Shown: positions 7,624 through 16,223, counted from the first letter of the stretch. The stretch is 64,000 nucleotides of DNA from Fidelibacterota bacterium (GCA_018673925.1 JABHBL010000004.1:1-64000), one strand, 5' to 3'. Numbers and translations: made by a program. Notes: a model not told the origin generated them from the sequence alone.

Positions 7624-9078
7624 ATGTCAAAATTGACAGATAGCCAAGTTGACCTCATAGCAACCAAGGTGGCCTCGCTTCTGAACCCGAGTCAGGGTGC
7701 GGAACCCATACAAGCACCTGTGGTGCCAGACCTAGGCCAGACCGGCCAGGCCCACTACGGTGTCTTTGCCACAGTGGATGCCGCCGTAAAGGCCACTCGT
7801 GTGGCTTATGAAGCCTTGAACAAGCTGACCCTGGAGCAAAGAGTCACTATTATTGATAGTATCCGCGCCAAAATGCGGATCCATGGTGAAGAGCTAGCTC
7901 GACAAGCACATGCCGAGACGGGTATGGGTCGTTTTGAGGACAAGGTACTCAAAAACCAGCTGGTCACTGAAAAAACAGAGGGACCTGAAGCCTTGACACC
8001 AAAGGCTTTGTCCGGTGATAGAGGTCTGACTTTGACGGAATGGGCACCTTACGGCGTCATTGGCTCAATCACCCCCAGTACCAATCCTACATCCACAATT
8101 ATTTGTAATACCATTGGTATGCTGGCTGCGGGAAATGGTGTAGTATTCAATGTTCACCCCATGGCCAAAGAAACCAGTATTCTCAATGTAGAACTCCTCA
8201 ATGAGGCCATCATTGAAGCAGGTGGGCCACCAAACCTGGTGACCACAGTAGCTTCGCCGACTATAAAGAGTGCCAATGAACTCATGCATCACAAAGGTGT
8301 GGATCTATTGGTTGTAACTGGTGGTGAAGCGGTGGTTAAAGCCGCCATGTCCAGCGGTAAACGAGCTCTCTGCGCCGGTCCTGGTAATCCTCCCGTGGTC
8401 GTAGATGAAACGGCCAATATTGAACAGGCTGCCCGGGATATAGTCCGTGGTGCCGGTACGGATAATGGCATCATCTGTGTCCTGGAGAAGGAAGTTTTCG
8501 TTGTTGAGTCCGTAGCGGATCAACTGTTAGCCGCCTTTCCCCGTCATGGTGCTGTTGTGCTCAAGTCTCATGAAGTCAATCAGCTGGAAAAAGTGATTTT
8601 CGAGAAGACCCATGGCATGCGCAAACCTGGTGTCATGAACAAAGAGATGATTGGCAAAGATATTCAATACATTCTTTCCAAGATTGGCATGCAAGTCGCC
8701 GATGATATTCGTATCGCCATCATGCCTGTATCTGTAGGTCATCCCTTGATCTGGACCGAACAGCTTATGCCTGTGCTGCCATTAGCAAGAGTCCCCAATG
8801 TGGACCAGGCCATTGACCTGGCCAAAGCAGCTGAACACAATTTCCGTCATACTGCTGTCATCCATTCACAAAACATCAATAGCTTGAGCCGTATGGCTCG
8901 GGTGATGGGTTGCAGTATATTTGTTAAAAATGGTCCCACCCTGGCTGGTTTAGGCTATGGCGGTGAAGGCTATACTTCCTTTTCAATTGCCAGTCCCACT
9001 GGTGATGGACTCACAGGACCCCACTCCTTTGTCCGTCCCATCCGTTGTGTTCTGGTTGATAATTTCAGGATCGTCTAA
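7624..9078 (+). CDS. CoA-acylating aldehyde dehydrogenase of the BMC (PduP/EutE-like)
   Basis: A 484-residue aldehyde dehydrogenase that would turn acetaldehyde, CoA and NAD+ into acetyl-CoA and NADH inside the compartment. The catalytic Cys is C285 (NGIICVLEKEVFVV); TPSTNPTSTIICNTIGMLAAG and ALCAGPGNPPVVVD match the PduP/EutE branch. Residues 1-21 (MSKLTDSQVDLIATKVASLL) form an amphipathic helix followed by a Pro/Gly-rich linker, the layout of an encapsulation peptide. A very strong ribosome binding site (GGAGGTAGG) precedes the ATG. No ethanolamine lyase or diol dehydratase is present, so the aldehyde must come from the DeoC reaction. It overlaps the next gene by one base (TAATG). Confidence 0.95.
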   Translation: MSKLTDSQVDLIATKVASLLNPSQGAEPIQAPVVPDLGQTGQAHYGVFATVDAAVKATRVAYEALNKLTLEQRVTIIDSIRAKMRIHGEELARQAHAETGMGRFEDKVLKNQLVTEKTEGPEALTPKALSGDRGLTLTEWAPYGVIGSITPSTNPTSTIICNTIGMLAAGNGVVFNVHPMAKETSILNVELLNEAIIEAGGPPNLVTTVASPTIKSANELMHHKGVDLLVVTGGEAVVKAAMSSGKRALCAGPGNPPVVVDETANIEQAARDIVRGAGTDNGIICVLEKEVFVVESVADQLLAAFPRHGAVVLKSHEVNQLEKVIFEKTHGMRKPGVMNKEMIGKDIQYILSKIGMQVADDIRIAIMPVSVGHPLIWTEQLMPVLPLARVPNVDQAIDLAKAAEHNFRHTAVIHSQNINSLSRMARVMGCSIFVKNGPTLAGLGYGGEGYTSFSIASPTGDGLTGPHSFVRPIRCVLVDNFRIV

Positions 9079-9683
9079 TGAAACCACAAGACGCACTGGC
9101 TCTCATCGAGCTCGATAGTATCCCAGCTGGTATTCTCACTGCAGATGCCATGCTCAAAGAAGCTCCCATCGCAGTTTTAAAATCAGGCACGGTTCATAAT
9201 GGTAAATTTCTCATTCTCATTGGTGGCAGTGTCGCTTCAGTGGGGATGGCTTTTGCCAAAGGCATGAGCCGAGGTCAGGATCATCTTTTAGATGCAGTGT
9301 TTTTACCAGATATCCACGAAAGCGTGTATCAGGCATGTTTAGGTAAAAGAATGACCTGCGGGTCGGAAGCTTTGTCCGTCATGGAAGTGTCCACAGTGGC
9401 TGCTATCCTCCAGAGTTCTGATGCTGCCATGAAGGGCGCTGAGGTTGATTTGGTTGAATTACGTTTGGCTGATGATCTAGGGGGTAAGTCCATCGCAATA
9501 TATGCTGGCAAAGTGGAAGATGTGGAAATGGCCATCAATATTTCCGAGAAGACAGTTGAGAATCCTGAAAATATTCTGTCCCAGAGTATTATTCCCCATG
9601 TAGATCCCGAATTGGCGAAACAGATCAATGCCTCCACCTATTTTTCGAAATCTGATCTGTCGAAATTAGCTGGAGCTGAATAG
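9078..9683 (+). CDS. Second BMC-T shell protein
   Basis: A 201-residue tandem BMC-domain protein, quite different from the first BMC-T of this operon. Domain 1 (about residues 3-90) opens with ALALIELDSIPAGILTADAM; domain 2 (about 95-185) contains ALSVMEVSTVAAILQSSDAA and VDLVELRLADDLGGKSIAI. The pore-side loops read SGTVHNGK and ADDLGGK. Neither has a cysteine, so an iron-sulphur centre like that of PduT is not expected. It overlaps the stop of the dehydrogenase gene by one base and the start of the following vertex gene by one base, so the three genes are translationally coupled. Confidence 0.9.
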   Translation: MKPQDALALIELDSIPAGILTADAMLKEAPIAVLKSGTVHNGKFLILIGGSVASVGMAFAKGMSRGQDHLLDAVFLPDIHESVYQACLGKRMTCGSEALSVMEVSTVAAILQSSDAAMKGAEVDLVELRLADDLGGKSIAIYAGKVEDVEMAINISEKTVENPENILSQSIIPHVDPELAKQINASTYFSKSDLSKLAGAE

Positions 9684-9961
9684 TGCTACTGGGTAAGGTC
9701 ATAGGAACCTTGACACCAGCCACCATCTATGATGGTTTGGAGGGTGTGCCCATGCTCATGGTGCAACCCCTGGACAAACATCAGGTCCCGGAAGGTGAAC
9801 CCATGGTGGCTGCAGATCCCACCAGAATGTGTGGCCCCGGAGAACTGATCTATTATGAGAGTTCTCGTGAGGCAGCTCTCCTGTGTGATCCCTGGTTTGT
9901 TCCGGTGGATCATGCTGTGGTTGGTATTGTGGATGATATCCAGATCGTGAGACAATCATGA
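9683..9961 (+). CDS. BMC-P pentameric vertex protein, copy 2
   Basis: A 92-residue EutN/CcmL-family protein: MLLGKVIGTLTPATIYDGLEG at the start, PGELIYYESSREAALLCD in the middle, AVVGIVDDIQIV at the end. The start is a GTG that shares its first base with the stop of the BMC-T gene, and its own stop overlaps the ATG of the next gene (ATGA). The cysteines C50 and C68 (counted from the GTG) are not found in copy 1. Confidence 0.92.
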   Translation: MLLGKVIGTLTPATIYDGLEGVPMLMVQPLDKHQVPEGEPMVAADPTRMCGPGELIYYESSREAALLCDPWFVPVDHAVVGIVDDIQIVRQS

Positions 9962-10227
9962 TCCTGGGCAAAGTTTGCGGAACTATACATTCAACGATCA
10001 ATCACGATTTCTATGATGCCAAACGCCTTATGGTGGTCGACAAGCTGGATGCCTATCTAAAACCTACAGGTAAATATCTGATCTGTATCGACCAGGTTGA
10101 TGCAGGTGTCGGGGAAACCGTCCTCATGCTGGATGAAGGTAATGGCGCTCGACAGATAGTCGGTGATTCCAATGCCCCCCTCCGCTCAGTTATTGTCGGT
10201 ATCGTGGATGATGTCCATTTAGACTAA
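9958..10227 (+). CDS. BMC-P pentameric vertex protein, copy 3
   Basis: An 89-residue EutN/CcmL-family protein and the last gene of the shell operon. It starts MILGKVCGTIHSTINHDFYDA, has the central GVGETVLMLDEGNGARQI and ends SVIVGIVDDVHLD. It overlaps copy 2 by four bases (ATGA), so it is translationally coupled. Three vertex genes in one operon are more than a shell needs geometrically. They may form mixed pentamers or be used under different conditions (inference). Confidence 0.93.
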   Translation: MILGKVCGTIHSTINHDFYDAKRLMVVDKLDAYLKPTGKYLICIDQVDAGVGETVLMLDEGNGARQIVGDSNAPLRSVIVGIVDDVHLD

Positions 10228-10236
10228 TCCGCCCCC

Positions 10237-10261
10237 GGACATTGAGTTCATCGAAATGTCC
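10237..10261. repeat. Intergenic hairpin repeat, core family A
   Basis: Arms GGACATT (10237-10243) and AATGTCC (10255-10261) enclose GAGTTCATCGA. A further core copy, TTTCGACAAGCTCAA, lies at about 10284-10298, and another small hairpin (CCAAGTT/AACTTGG) at 10321-10344. All lie after the last shell gene; I see no T-run, so a terminator is not clear. Confidence 0.55.
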
Positions 10262-10400
10262 ATTATGGAGTAGCCAGCCATTGGTTTCGACAAGCTCAAC
10301 CACCGGATGTTTCTGATGATCCAAGTTCTCATAAATCAACTTGGTGAAGCACCTCTCGCAGTCTATCCTGCGACGACAATAACTATATGGGATAAACGAT

Positions 10401-11810
10401 ATGAATGATGCAGAACAGAGAGTTGTAAAAAAGGGTGACAGTATTGAGTTGGAAATTGAAAGCCTGGCCTTCGGTGGTAAGGGTGTCGCCAAGGTAGACG
10501 GACTCGCCATCTTTGTCGAACGTACCATCCCAGGGCAGAAAGTCCTGGCACGTATTGTTAAAAAGAAAAAAAGTTTTGCCGAAGCCTATCCCCTGGAATA
10601 TCTGAAAAAAGCCCCCAACGAAATTGAAGCTAAATGCGCTGCCTTTGGCACCTGTGGAGGCTGTCGTCTTCAGAACCTGGAATATGATGATCAGCTCCAG
10701 GAAAAGACCCGTCAGGTCCGTGATTTGGTACAACGTGTCGGTGGTTTTGCCGATTTTGATGTGCCCACGGCATTGCCTTCACCCTCAGCCTTCCATTATC
10801 GCAACAAAATGGAATTCACATTCACTCCAAGTCCCTGGCGCAATCATCCCGATGATGAGGACGAGCCTTTAGGCCTGGGTCAGCACATCCCTGGACGATT
10901 TGACAAAATCGTACATATCGAAACCTGTTATCTCCAAAAGCCTATCATGAATGAGATTATGAATTTTGTCTTCGCTTTTGCACAGGAGCATGGCTGGGAA
11001 GGTTACAACAATAGAACTCATGCGGGATGGGCACGTAACCTGGTGCTGCGTTATGGTGAACACACCGATGATATCATGGTTAATCTGGTAACCAAGACCT
11101 ACGAAAAAGAACATATGCAGATTTTCAAAAATGCCATTATGTCCAAATTTCCCCAGATTAGCACACTAATTAATAGCATTACCTCCAGGTTATCTGATGT
11201 TGCCATAGGTGAAACCGAAGTTTTCCTTCATGGCCCCGGTAGTATTAAAGATCGTCTCGGTGAGTCTGAATTCGAGATTTCAGCATCTTCATTTTTCCAA
11301 ACCAACACCCGCCAGGCAGAAGTGCTGTACGCTGAAGCATTGAAAGGCACAGATCTAAAAGGTGGGGAAGTTGTCTATGATTTATACTGTGGAACCGGCA
11401 CCATCGCTCTCTTTCTGGCCAAGCAGGCTAAAAAGGTGTATGGTTTTGAATTGATTGCCAGCTCAGTGAAGAATGCCCGTAGAAATGCCAAGGCTCAAGG
11501 CTTTGAGAATGTGGAATTCATTCTTGGAGATCTCAAAGATGTCCTTTCCCAGAATGTGGACCGTATTGAACCTGCTGATGTGATTGTGGTAGATCCACCC
11601 CGCGCTGGCCTACACCAGAATGTTGTAGATGATATCCTTAAAGTCGGGCCACAAAAGTTGGTTTATGTCTCCTGTAATCCTTCGACCCTGGCCAGAGACT
11701 TGAAATTGTTTTGTGAGACCGACTATGAGCTGGTCAGTGTCCAGCCTGTAGATATGTTTCCTCATACCACCCATATTGAAACCGTCGCGCAGATGGTGAA
11801 GAAGGCATAA
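10401..11810 (+). CDS. rlmD: 23S rRNA (uracil-5-)-methyltransferase, RlmD/RumA family
   Basis: A 469-residue SAM-dependent RNA methyltransferase of the TrmA/RumA family. An N-terminal TRAM domain (about residues 8-70) is followed by the iron-sulphur cysteines C79, C85 and C88 (CAAFGTCGGCRLQ) and a fourth in IETCYLQ. The catalytic domain has the SAM motif VYDLYCGTGTIALFLA, VIVVDPPRAGLHQNV and the nucleophile Cys in LVYVSCNPSTLARDL. Which uridine it modifies (23S U1939 for RlmD, or U747, or tRNA U54) cannot be decided from sequence alone, so the symbol is tentative. It lies 173 bases after the shell operon and is probably not part of that pathway. Confidence 0.85.
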   Translation: MNDAEQRVVKKGDSIELEIESLAFGGKGVAKVDGLAIFVERTIPGQKVLARIVKKKKSFAEAYPLEYLKKAPNEIEAKCAAFGTCGGCRLQNLEYDDQLQEKTRQVRDLVQRVGGFADFDVPTALPSPSAFHYRNKMEFTFTPSPWRNHPDDEDEPLGLGQHIPGRFDKIVHIETCYLQKPIMNEIMNFVFAFAQEHGWEGYNNRTHAGWARNLVLRYGEHTDDIMVNLVTKTYEKEHMQIFKNAIMSKFPQISTLINSITSRLSDVAIGETEVFLHGPGSIKDRLGESEFEISASSFFQTNTRQAEVLYAEALKGTDLKGGEVVYDLYCGTGTIALFLAKQAKKVYGFELIASSVKNARRNAKAQGFENVEFILGDLKDVLSQNVDRIEPADVIVVDPPRAGLHQNVVDDILKVGPQKLVYVSCNPSTLARDLKLFCETDYELVSVQPVDMFPHTTHIETVAQMVKKA

Positions 11811-11839
11811 ATCTAAAGCTCTTCAGGGAGAAAATTAAA

Positions 11840-14005
11840 ATGAGAAGATTTGTTGTTGTACTTCTGGTCCTTCTTATAGGAGCACAAGTTACCGCAAATG
11901 ATATGGATGCCAAAATTGATAACATCTTGAAGCAATTAACCTTGGATGAAAAAATTGCCATGACCCACGCTCAGTCCAAATTCAGTTCACCAGGTGTTCC
12001 TCGACTTGGTATCCCTGAGATTTGGATGTCAGACGGTCCTCATGGGGTTAGAGCAGAAATCGCCTGGGACTCTTGGTCTCATGCTGGTTGGACGAGTGAT
12101 TCAATTACAGCATTTCCAGCTTTAACTGCTCTCGCCGCAACATTTAACCCTGAGCTTGCTAGCCAATATGGAACAGCCCTCGGAGAGGAAGCCCGCTATC
12201 GTAAAAAGGACATCTTACTGGGGCCTGGTGTCAATATTTATCGCACGCCCCTGAACGGTCGTAATTTTGAATATATGGGGGAAGATCCATTTTTAGCGGC
12301 AACCATGGTTGTACCATATATCAAGGGAATTCAACAAAACGGTGTCTCAGCTTGCCTGAAACATTATGCACTGAATAATCAGGAGCAATGGCGTGGACAC
12401 ATTAACGTGGAAGTAAGTGATCGAGCACTCCACGAAATTTATCTCCCCGCTTACAAGGCCGCGGTAACCGAAGCCGGCGTTTGGTCTGTCATGGGAGCTT
12501 ACAACCAGTTTCGTGGACAACACACTACCCACCATAAGTCCCTCATCAATGATATTCTAAAGGGCGAGTGGGGTTTTGATGGTGTTTTGGTTTCAGATTG
12601 GGGCTCCGCCCATGATACGAGAGAATCAGCATTATATGGGTTGGATATTGAGATGGGTACAGGGACAGATGGCTTGACCACCTCAAATGAAAATGCCTAT
12701 GATTACTACTTTTTAGCAAAACCCTTTCGGGAGATGATCCAAAAAGGTGAGCTGGATGAAGCGCTTTTGGATGATAAGGTTCGCAGAATACTACGTTTGA
12801 TGTTTCGAACCAATATGAGCTCTGACCGTCCACTGGGCAGAATGAACAATCCGGCGCATCTCGAAGTGGCTCGCAAGATCGCTGGAGAAGGCATTGTTCT
12901 TCTGAAAAACAGGAAATCATTTTTCCCAGTCAATCCCGATAAGAAAATGACAATTGCGGTTATTGGCGAAAATGCTGTCAAATCACTGACCGCTGGTGGT
13001 GGTTCATCTGAGCTGAAAGCTCGAGATGAAGTTTCACCCCTCCGTGGCATTCAGGAACGGTTTGCCAGTGCAGAGATCATTCACTCCTTAGGGTATGTCT
13101 CGGGACCACCTCAGTATGGATCAGTTATTCCCTCAACACAAGATGCCGACTCTTTGATTAATGCTGCTGTCAAGGTGGCAATGAAAGCCGATCTTGTGCT
13201 CTATTTTGGTGGATTAAACAAAAACTGGAATCAGGATTGTGAAGGTGACGATCGAAACAGTATGGCCCTGCCTTTTGGTCAGGATCAGCTCATCAACAAA
13301 CTGGCCAGGGCCAATAAAAATTTAGGCGTCATCCTGGTGAGTGGGAATGCAGTTGAAATGCCGTGGTTGCCAGAAGTTAAAGGGGTGATCCAGGCCTGGT
13401 ATCTGGGCAGTGAAGCAGGTCATGCCATAGCAGGTGTCATCAGTGGTGATGTGAACCCCTCTGGAAAACTACCCTTTTCCTTTCCTGTAAAACTGAGTGA
13501 TAATGCCGCTCATTCGTTTGGCGAGCTTTCCTATCCAGGTGATGGAAAAACCCAGTATTATAAAGAGGACATTCTGGTGGGGTATCGCTGGCATGATACT
13601 CAAAAAATCAAACCCCTCTTTGCCTTTGGATATGGAATGTCCTATACCTCCTTTAAGCTCTCAAGTATAAAAACAGACAAAAAATCATATGGAACAGGTG
13701 AGCTTATAAATATCTCCTGCAAAGTTACTAATACAGGCAAAGCTGCCGGATCAGAAGTGATTCAAATTTATGTGGGAAAACTCAACTCAAAGGTAAAAAG
13801 AGCAGCAAAAGAGCTTAAGGCGTTTCAGAAGGTTCATTTGTCCAAAGGTGAAAAGGCATCAACTAAATTGGCAATTGATGTAAATGATCTGGCTTTTTAT
13901 GATGAAACCACATCTAATTGGAACCTGGAAAAAGGGGATTACCTGATTTATGTGGGAACGGCATCCAACAAGATCTCTAAAAAAGTAAAAATCCGCATCA
14001 ACTGA
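11840..14005 (+). CDS. Glycoside hydrolase family 3 (beta-glucosidase-like), exported
   Basis: A 721-residue enzyme with a signal peptide (MRRFVVVLLVLLIGAQVTAN). The order is GH3 N-terminal barrel (about residues 25-330), GH3 C-terminal domain (about 360-590) and a fibronectin-III-like domain (about 620-715), the usual BglX/beta-glucosidase plan. The nucleophile is D253 in GVLVSDWGSAHDT. KHYALNNQEQWRG and GPGVNIYRTPLNGRNFEYMGEDP are family motifs for the active-site face. It would cut beta-linked glucosides or xylosides in the periplasm; the exact sugar is unknown. The next gene starts 34 bases later and may be co-transcribed. Confidence 0.92.
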   Translation: MRRFVVVLLVLLIGAQVTANDMDAKIDNILKQLTLDEKIAMTHAQSKFSSPGVPRLGIPEIWMSDGPHGVRAEIAWDSWSHAGWTSDSITAFPALTALAATFNPELASQYGTALGEEARYRKKDILLGPGVNIYRTPLNGRNFEYMGEDPFLAATMVVPYIKGIQQNGVSACLKHYALNNQEQWRGHINVEVSDRALHEIYLPAYKAAVTEAGVWSVMGAYNQFRGQHTTHHKSLINDILKGEWGFDGVLVSDWGSAHDTRESALYGLDIEMGTGTDGLTTSNENAYDYYFLAKPFREMIQKGELDEALLDDKVRRILRLMFRTNMSSDRPLGRMNNPAHLEVARKIAGEGIVLLKNRKSFFPVNPDKKMTIAVIGENAVKSLTAGGGSSELKARDEVSPLRGIQERFASAEIIHSLGYVSGPPQYGSVIPSTQDADSLINAAVKVAMKADLVLYFGGLNKNWNQDCEGDDRNSMALPFGQDQLINKLARANKNLGVILVSGNAVEMPWLPEVKGVIQAWYLGSEAGHAIAGVISGDVNPSGKLPFSFPVKLSDNAAHSFGELSYPGDGKTQYYKEDILVGYRWHDTQKIKPLFAFGYGMSYTSFKLSSIKTDKKSYGTGELINISCKVTNTGKAAGSEVIQIYVGKLNSKVKRAAKELKAFQKVHLSKGEKASTKLAIDVNDLAFYDETTSNWNLEKGDYLIYVGTASNKISKKVKIRIN

Positions 14006-14039
14006 GCACCTGTTAATCTGAACAAGGGGAAATGATGCT

Positions 14040-15419
14040 ATGAAATGGCAAGACACACGTCAACTACTCATCGGTCTGTTAATCTCATTTTCTTTAGTCA
14101 TCCTGGCTTGCACGGCTTCAGAACAGCATGTGAAATCTGATAGGATGAAAGAGCCTACCCCGACTTCTGGGAGTTACAAGCCCAAACCTACTGATCTTGT
14201 AATTTCGCGGGTAGACTATCTGGACAAATTGGAGGGTTTCTGGCTGGGACAGTGTATAGCAAACTGGACCGGACTTGTTACCGAGATGGATAAAGTTGGC
14301 CGTATCGGTGAATTCGATACAGGTCCATTTTATACACGAGATGACTGGGGCAATGCAGATCAACCCAACATCTGGAGCCAGGGGAAGCCCAGTGACATCT
14401 CTCCCACGATTGATTTTGTGCTACGAAACGAGAATGAAATCTGGGGAGCTGATGATGATACTGACATTGAGTATATGTATCAGCACCTACTCAATACCAA
14501 CCAAACCAGCAATTTAACAGCCCAGCAGATTAGAGAGGGTTGGCTAAAACATATTCTTCCCGACGAAGAGAATTTTCTATGGGTTTCAAATCAACAGGCT
14601 TTCGACTTGATGCGTGAGGGAATATTGCCTCCAGAGACAGCTGATCCAGAAAAGAATCCCCACTTTGAGATGATCGATGCACAATTGACGACTGAGATTT
14701 TTGGTCTCTTCGCGCCTGGTCAACCTGATCTCGCTATAAAAATGGCCAGTTTACCTATCCGCACAACAGCTCGAGAAAATGCGGTCTGGATATCTGAATT
14801 TTATGTCAGGATGTATTCACTTGCATCTCTAGTAGATAATAGTTTGTCCATGAAGGATCAGATCACCTGGATGGCGGATCAAGCGAGCCATTCTATACCG
14901 GCTAACTCATACACTTCCCTGATGTATGATTATGTGAGGGCTAAATATGAGTCAGGTATTCCCTGGGAAGCGGCACGAGATTCCATCTATGTGCGATACC
15001 AGGTGGATGAGATGGATGGCTATGACATCACCTCTCAAAACATCTATTGCAATGGTTGTTTTGCTGCAGGGATAAATTTTGCAGCCAGTTTGGTTAGTCT
15101 GTTCTATGGCGAAGGTGACATAAAGGAGACAATTAAAATTGGTGTTCTCACAGGTTGGGATGCTGACAACCCCACGGCCACCTGGGGTGGCTTATTGGGA
15201 TTTATGCAAGGGAGGGAAGCGGTAGAAAGTGCCTTTGGCGAAAAGCTTTCATCCCAGTTCAATATCCACAGGACCAGACAGAACTTCCCCAATAATGGTC
15301 TGGACACCTTCGAAAATATGGCCAAAACCGGGGTTTTGATTGTTGATCGAGTGGTTCAGGAAGAAATGGGCGGTGAGGTGAACCTTGAAGATGATGTTTG
15401 GTACATCCCCCAGCCTTAA
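14040..15419 (+). CDS. ADP-ribosylglycohydrolase-family lipoprotein
   Basis: A 459-residue protein with a lipobox (SLVILAC, Cys24), so it is likely a lipid-anchored envelope protein. The mature part has the fold signatures of the ADP-ribosylglycohydrolase (DraG) family: WGADDDTDIEYMY and the C-terminal TGWDADNPTATWGGLLGFMQG, whose Asp residues bind metal in the family. The first motif, usually GAxxGDAxG, reads GFWLGQCIANWTG, so one metal-ligand Asp is missing. An exported copy beside a GH3 gene argues for a carbohydrate or glycoside substrate rather than ADP-ribosylated protein, which is inference. A perfect terminator follows it. Confidence 0.82.
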   Translation: MKWQDTRQLLIGLLISFSLVILACTASEQHVKSDRMKEPTPTSGSYKPKPTDLVISRVDYLDKLEGFWLGQCIANWTGLVTEMDKVGRIGEFDTGPFYTRDDWGNADQPNIWSQGKPSDISPTIDFVLRNENEIWGADDDTDIEYMYQHLLNTNQTSNLTAQQIREGWLKHILPDEENFLWVSNQQAFDLMREGILPPETADPEKNPHFEMIDAQLTTEIFGLFAPGQPDLAIKMASLPIRTTARENAVWISEFYVRMYSLASLVDNSLSMKDQITWMADQASHSIPANSYTSLMYDYVRAKYESGIPWEAARDSIYVRYQVDEMDGYDITSQNIYCNGCFAAGINFAASLVSLFYGEGDIKETIKIGVLTGWDADNPTATWGGLLGFMQGREAVESAFGEKLSSQFNIHRTRQNFPNNGLDTFENMAKTGVLIVDRVVQEEMGGEVNLEDDVWYIPQP

Positions 15420-15476
15420 CCCTGATTCGGGTTTTGAGATCATCGAAATGTTCTGTATCCCACTTAAATTAGTTAA

Positions 15477-15510
15477 AAAAGGTGATTGACTTTTCAGTCA
15501 ATCACCTTTT
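15477..15510. terminator. Bidirectional rho-independent terminator
   Basis: A perfect 14-bp stem, AAAAGGTGATTGAC (15477-15490) with GTCAATCACCTTTT (15497-15510), has the loop TTTTCA. The A-tract on the left and T-tract on the right let it work on both strands. It lies between two convergent genes (ending at 15419 on + and 15541 on -). Confidence 0.9.
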
Positions 15511-15540
15511 AAAGTGACAATAAATAATTATTTATGTAGA

Positions 15541-16026
15541 CTATTGTCTGGTGATTGTTACTTCGTAACAGGCAGCCTCATACCAGTCATTTCCTGCAGC
15601 TTCGCAGGCAGTCATATCCACACCGTCCACCTCTTCGCCGTCCATGTCTTCACAATAGGCATCTGCGCTGGTAACAATCGAGATAACATCCCCGCTTAGA
15701 TCAACTGTTTCACATTCACCTTCAATGCAAAGCTGGTCTCCATCGACTTCCCAGGTAACAGTTTCTGTTTCAGTCATTCCAAAAGCCGTGGTTGAAACAA
15801 TTGCGGTTCCATCTGCATTGAAAGTGTAGTCCATGGTAACTCCAAAGGCGACAATCAGCGCCCAGGCTGTATAGTCCAGATCACCAGAGCAATCTGCATT
15901 GGCAAACTGGCCCATGTTGGTGATGCTCCAGTCACCTAAAACATCTTCGTTGAGTGTTGAGTCATCAGCGTCATCTTCGCAGGCCATGAGGGCCAGACAA
16001 CAGACTAGAATGGTTAAATACTTCAT
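15541..16026 (-). CDS. Small acidic lipoprotein, lipocalin-like
   Basis: A 161-residue lipoprotein: signal and lipobox MKYLTILVCCLALMAC, then a very acidic stretch (EDDADDSTLNED). The rest resembles the lipocalin-like domains common in Bacteroidetes lipoproteins (VLGDWSITNMGQFANADC, YTFNADGTAIVSTTAFG, VTWEVDGDQLCIEGECETV). Several Cys pairs suggest disulphides after export. The function is unknown. AAGGAG stands before the ATG, a clear promoter lies upstream and a shared terminator downstream, so it is probably a single-gene transcript. Confidence 0.8.
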   Translation of the reverse strand: MKYLTILVCCLALMACEDDADDSTLNEDVLGDWSITNMGQFANADCSGDLDYTAWALIVAFGVTMDYTFNADGTAIVSTTAFGMTETETVTWEVDGDQLCIEGECETVDLSGDVISIVTSADAYCEDMDGEEVDGVDMTACEAAGNDWYEAACYEVTITRQ

Positions 16027-16096
16027 GCTTCGCTCCTTATTGTTAAGCTACCCCCCGGTGGAGAAGCTTTTTGATATATCTATTGGGAAACCACCA

Positions 16097-16124
16097 AGTA
16101 TACTGAATACATGCTAATTGTCAA
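16097..16124 (-). promoter_or_regulatory. Predicted sigma-70 promoter of the small lipoprotein gene
   Basis: Read on the minus strand: TTGACA (16124-16119), a 16-base spacer, then TATACT (16102-16097). Both boxes are near consensus. The leader to the ATG at 16026 would be about 65 bases. Confidence 0.65.
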
Positions 16125-16223
16125 CGATGAAGATATCCGCCTGTTTCGAGGAACAAATTGCTGGAAATCAAGAAATAATAGTGACATAATAAGTCTCCAA
16201 AAAAAGTAAACAGGAGCGACCTC

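Noticed and set aside
9078..9683. PduT-like BMC-T with an iron-sulphur cluster in the pore
   Set aside because: Neither pore-side loop contains a cysteine.
3532..10227. Propanediol or ethanolamine microcompartment
   Set aside because: There is no diol dehydratase, ethanolamine ammonia lyase, glycyl radical enzyme or cobalamin gene; DeoC is the only aldehyde source.
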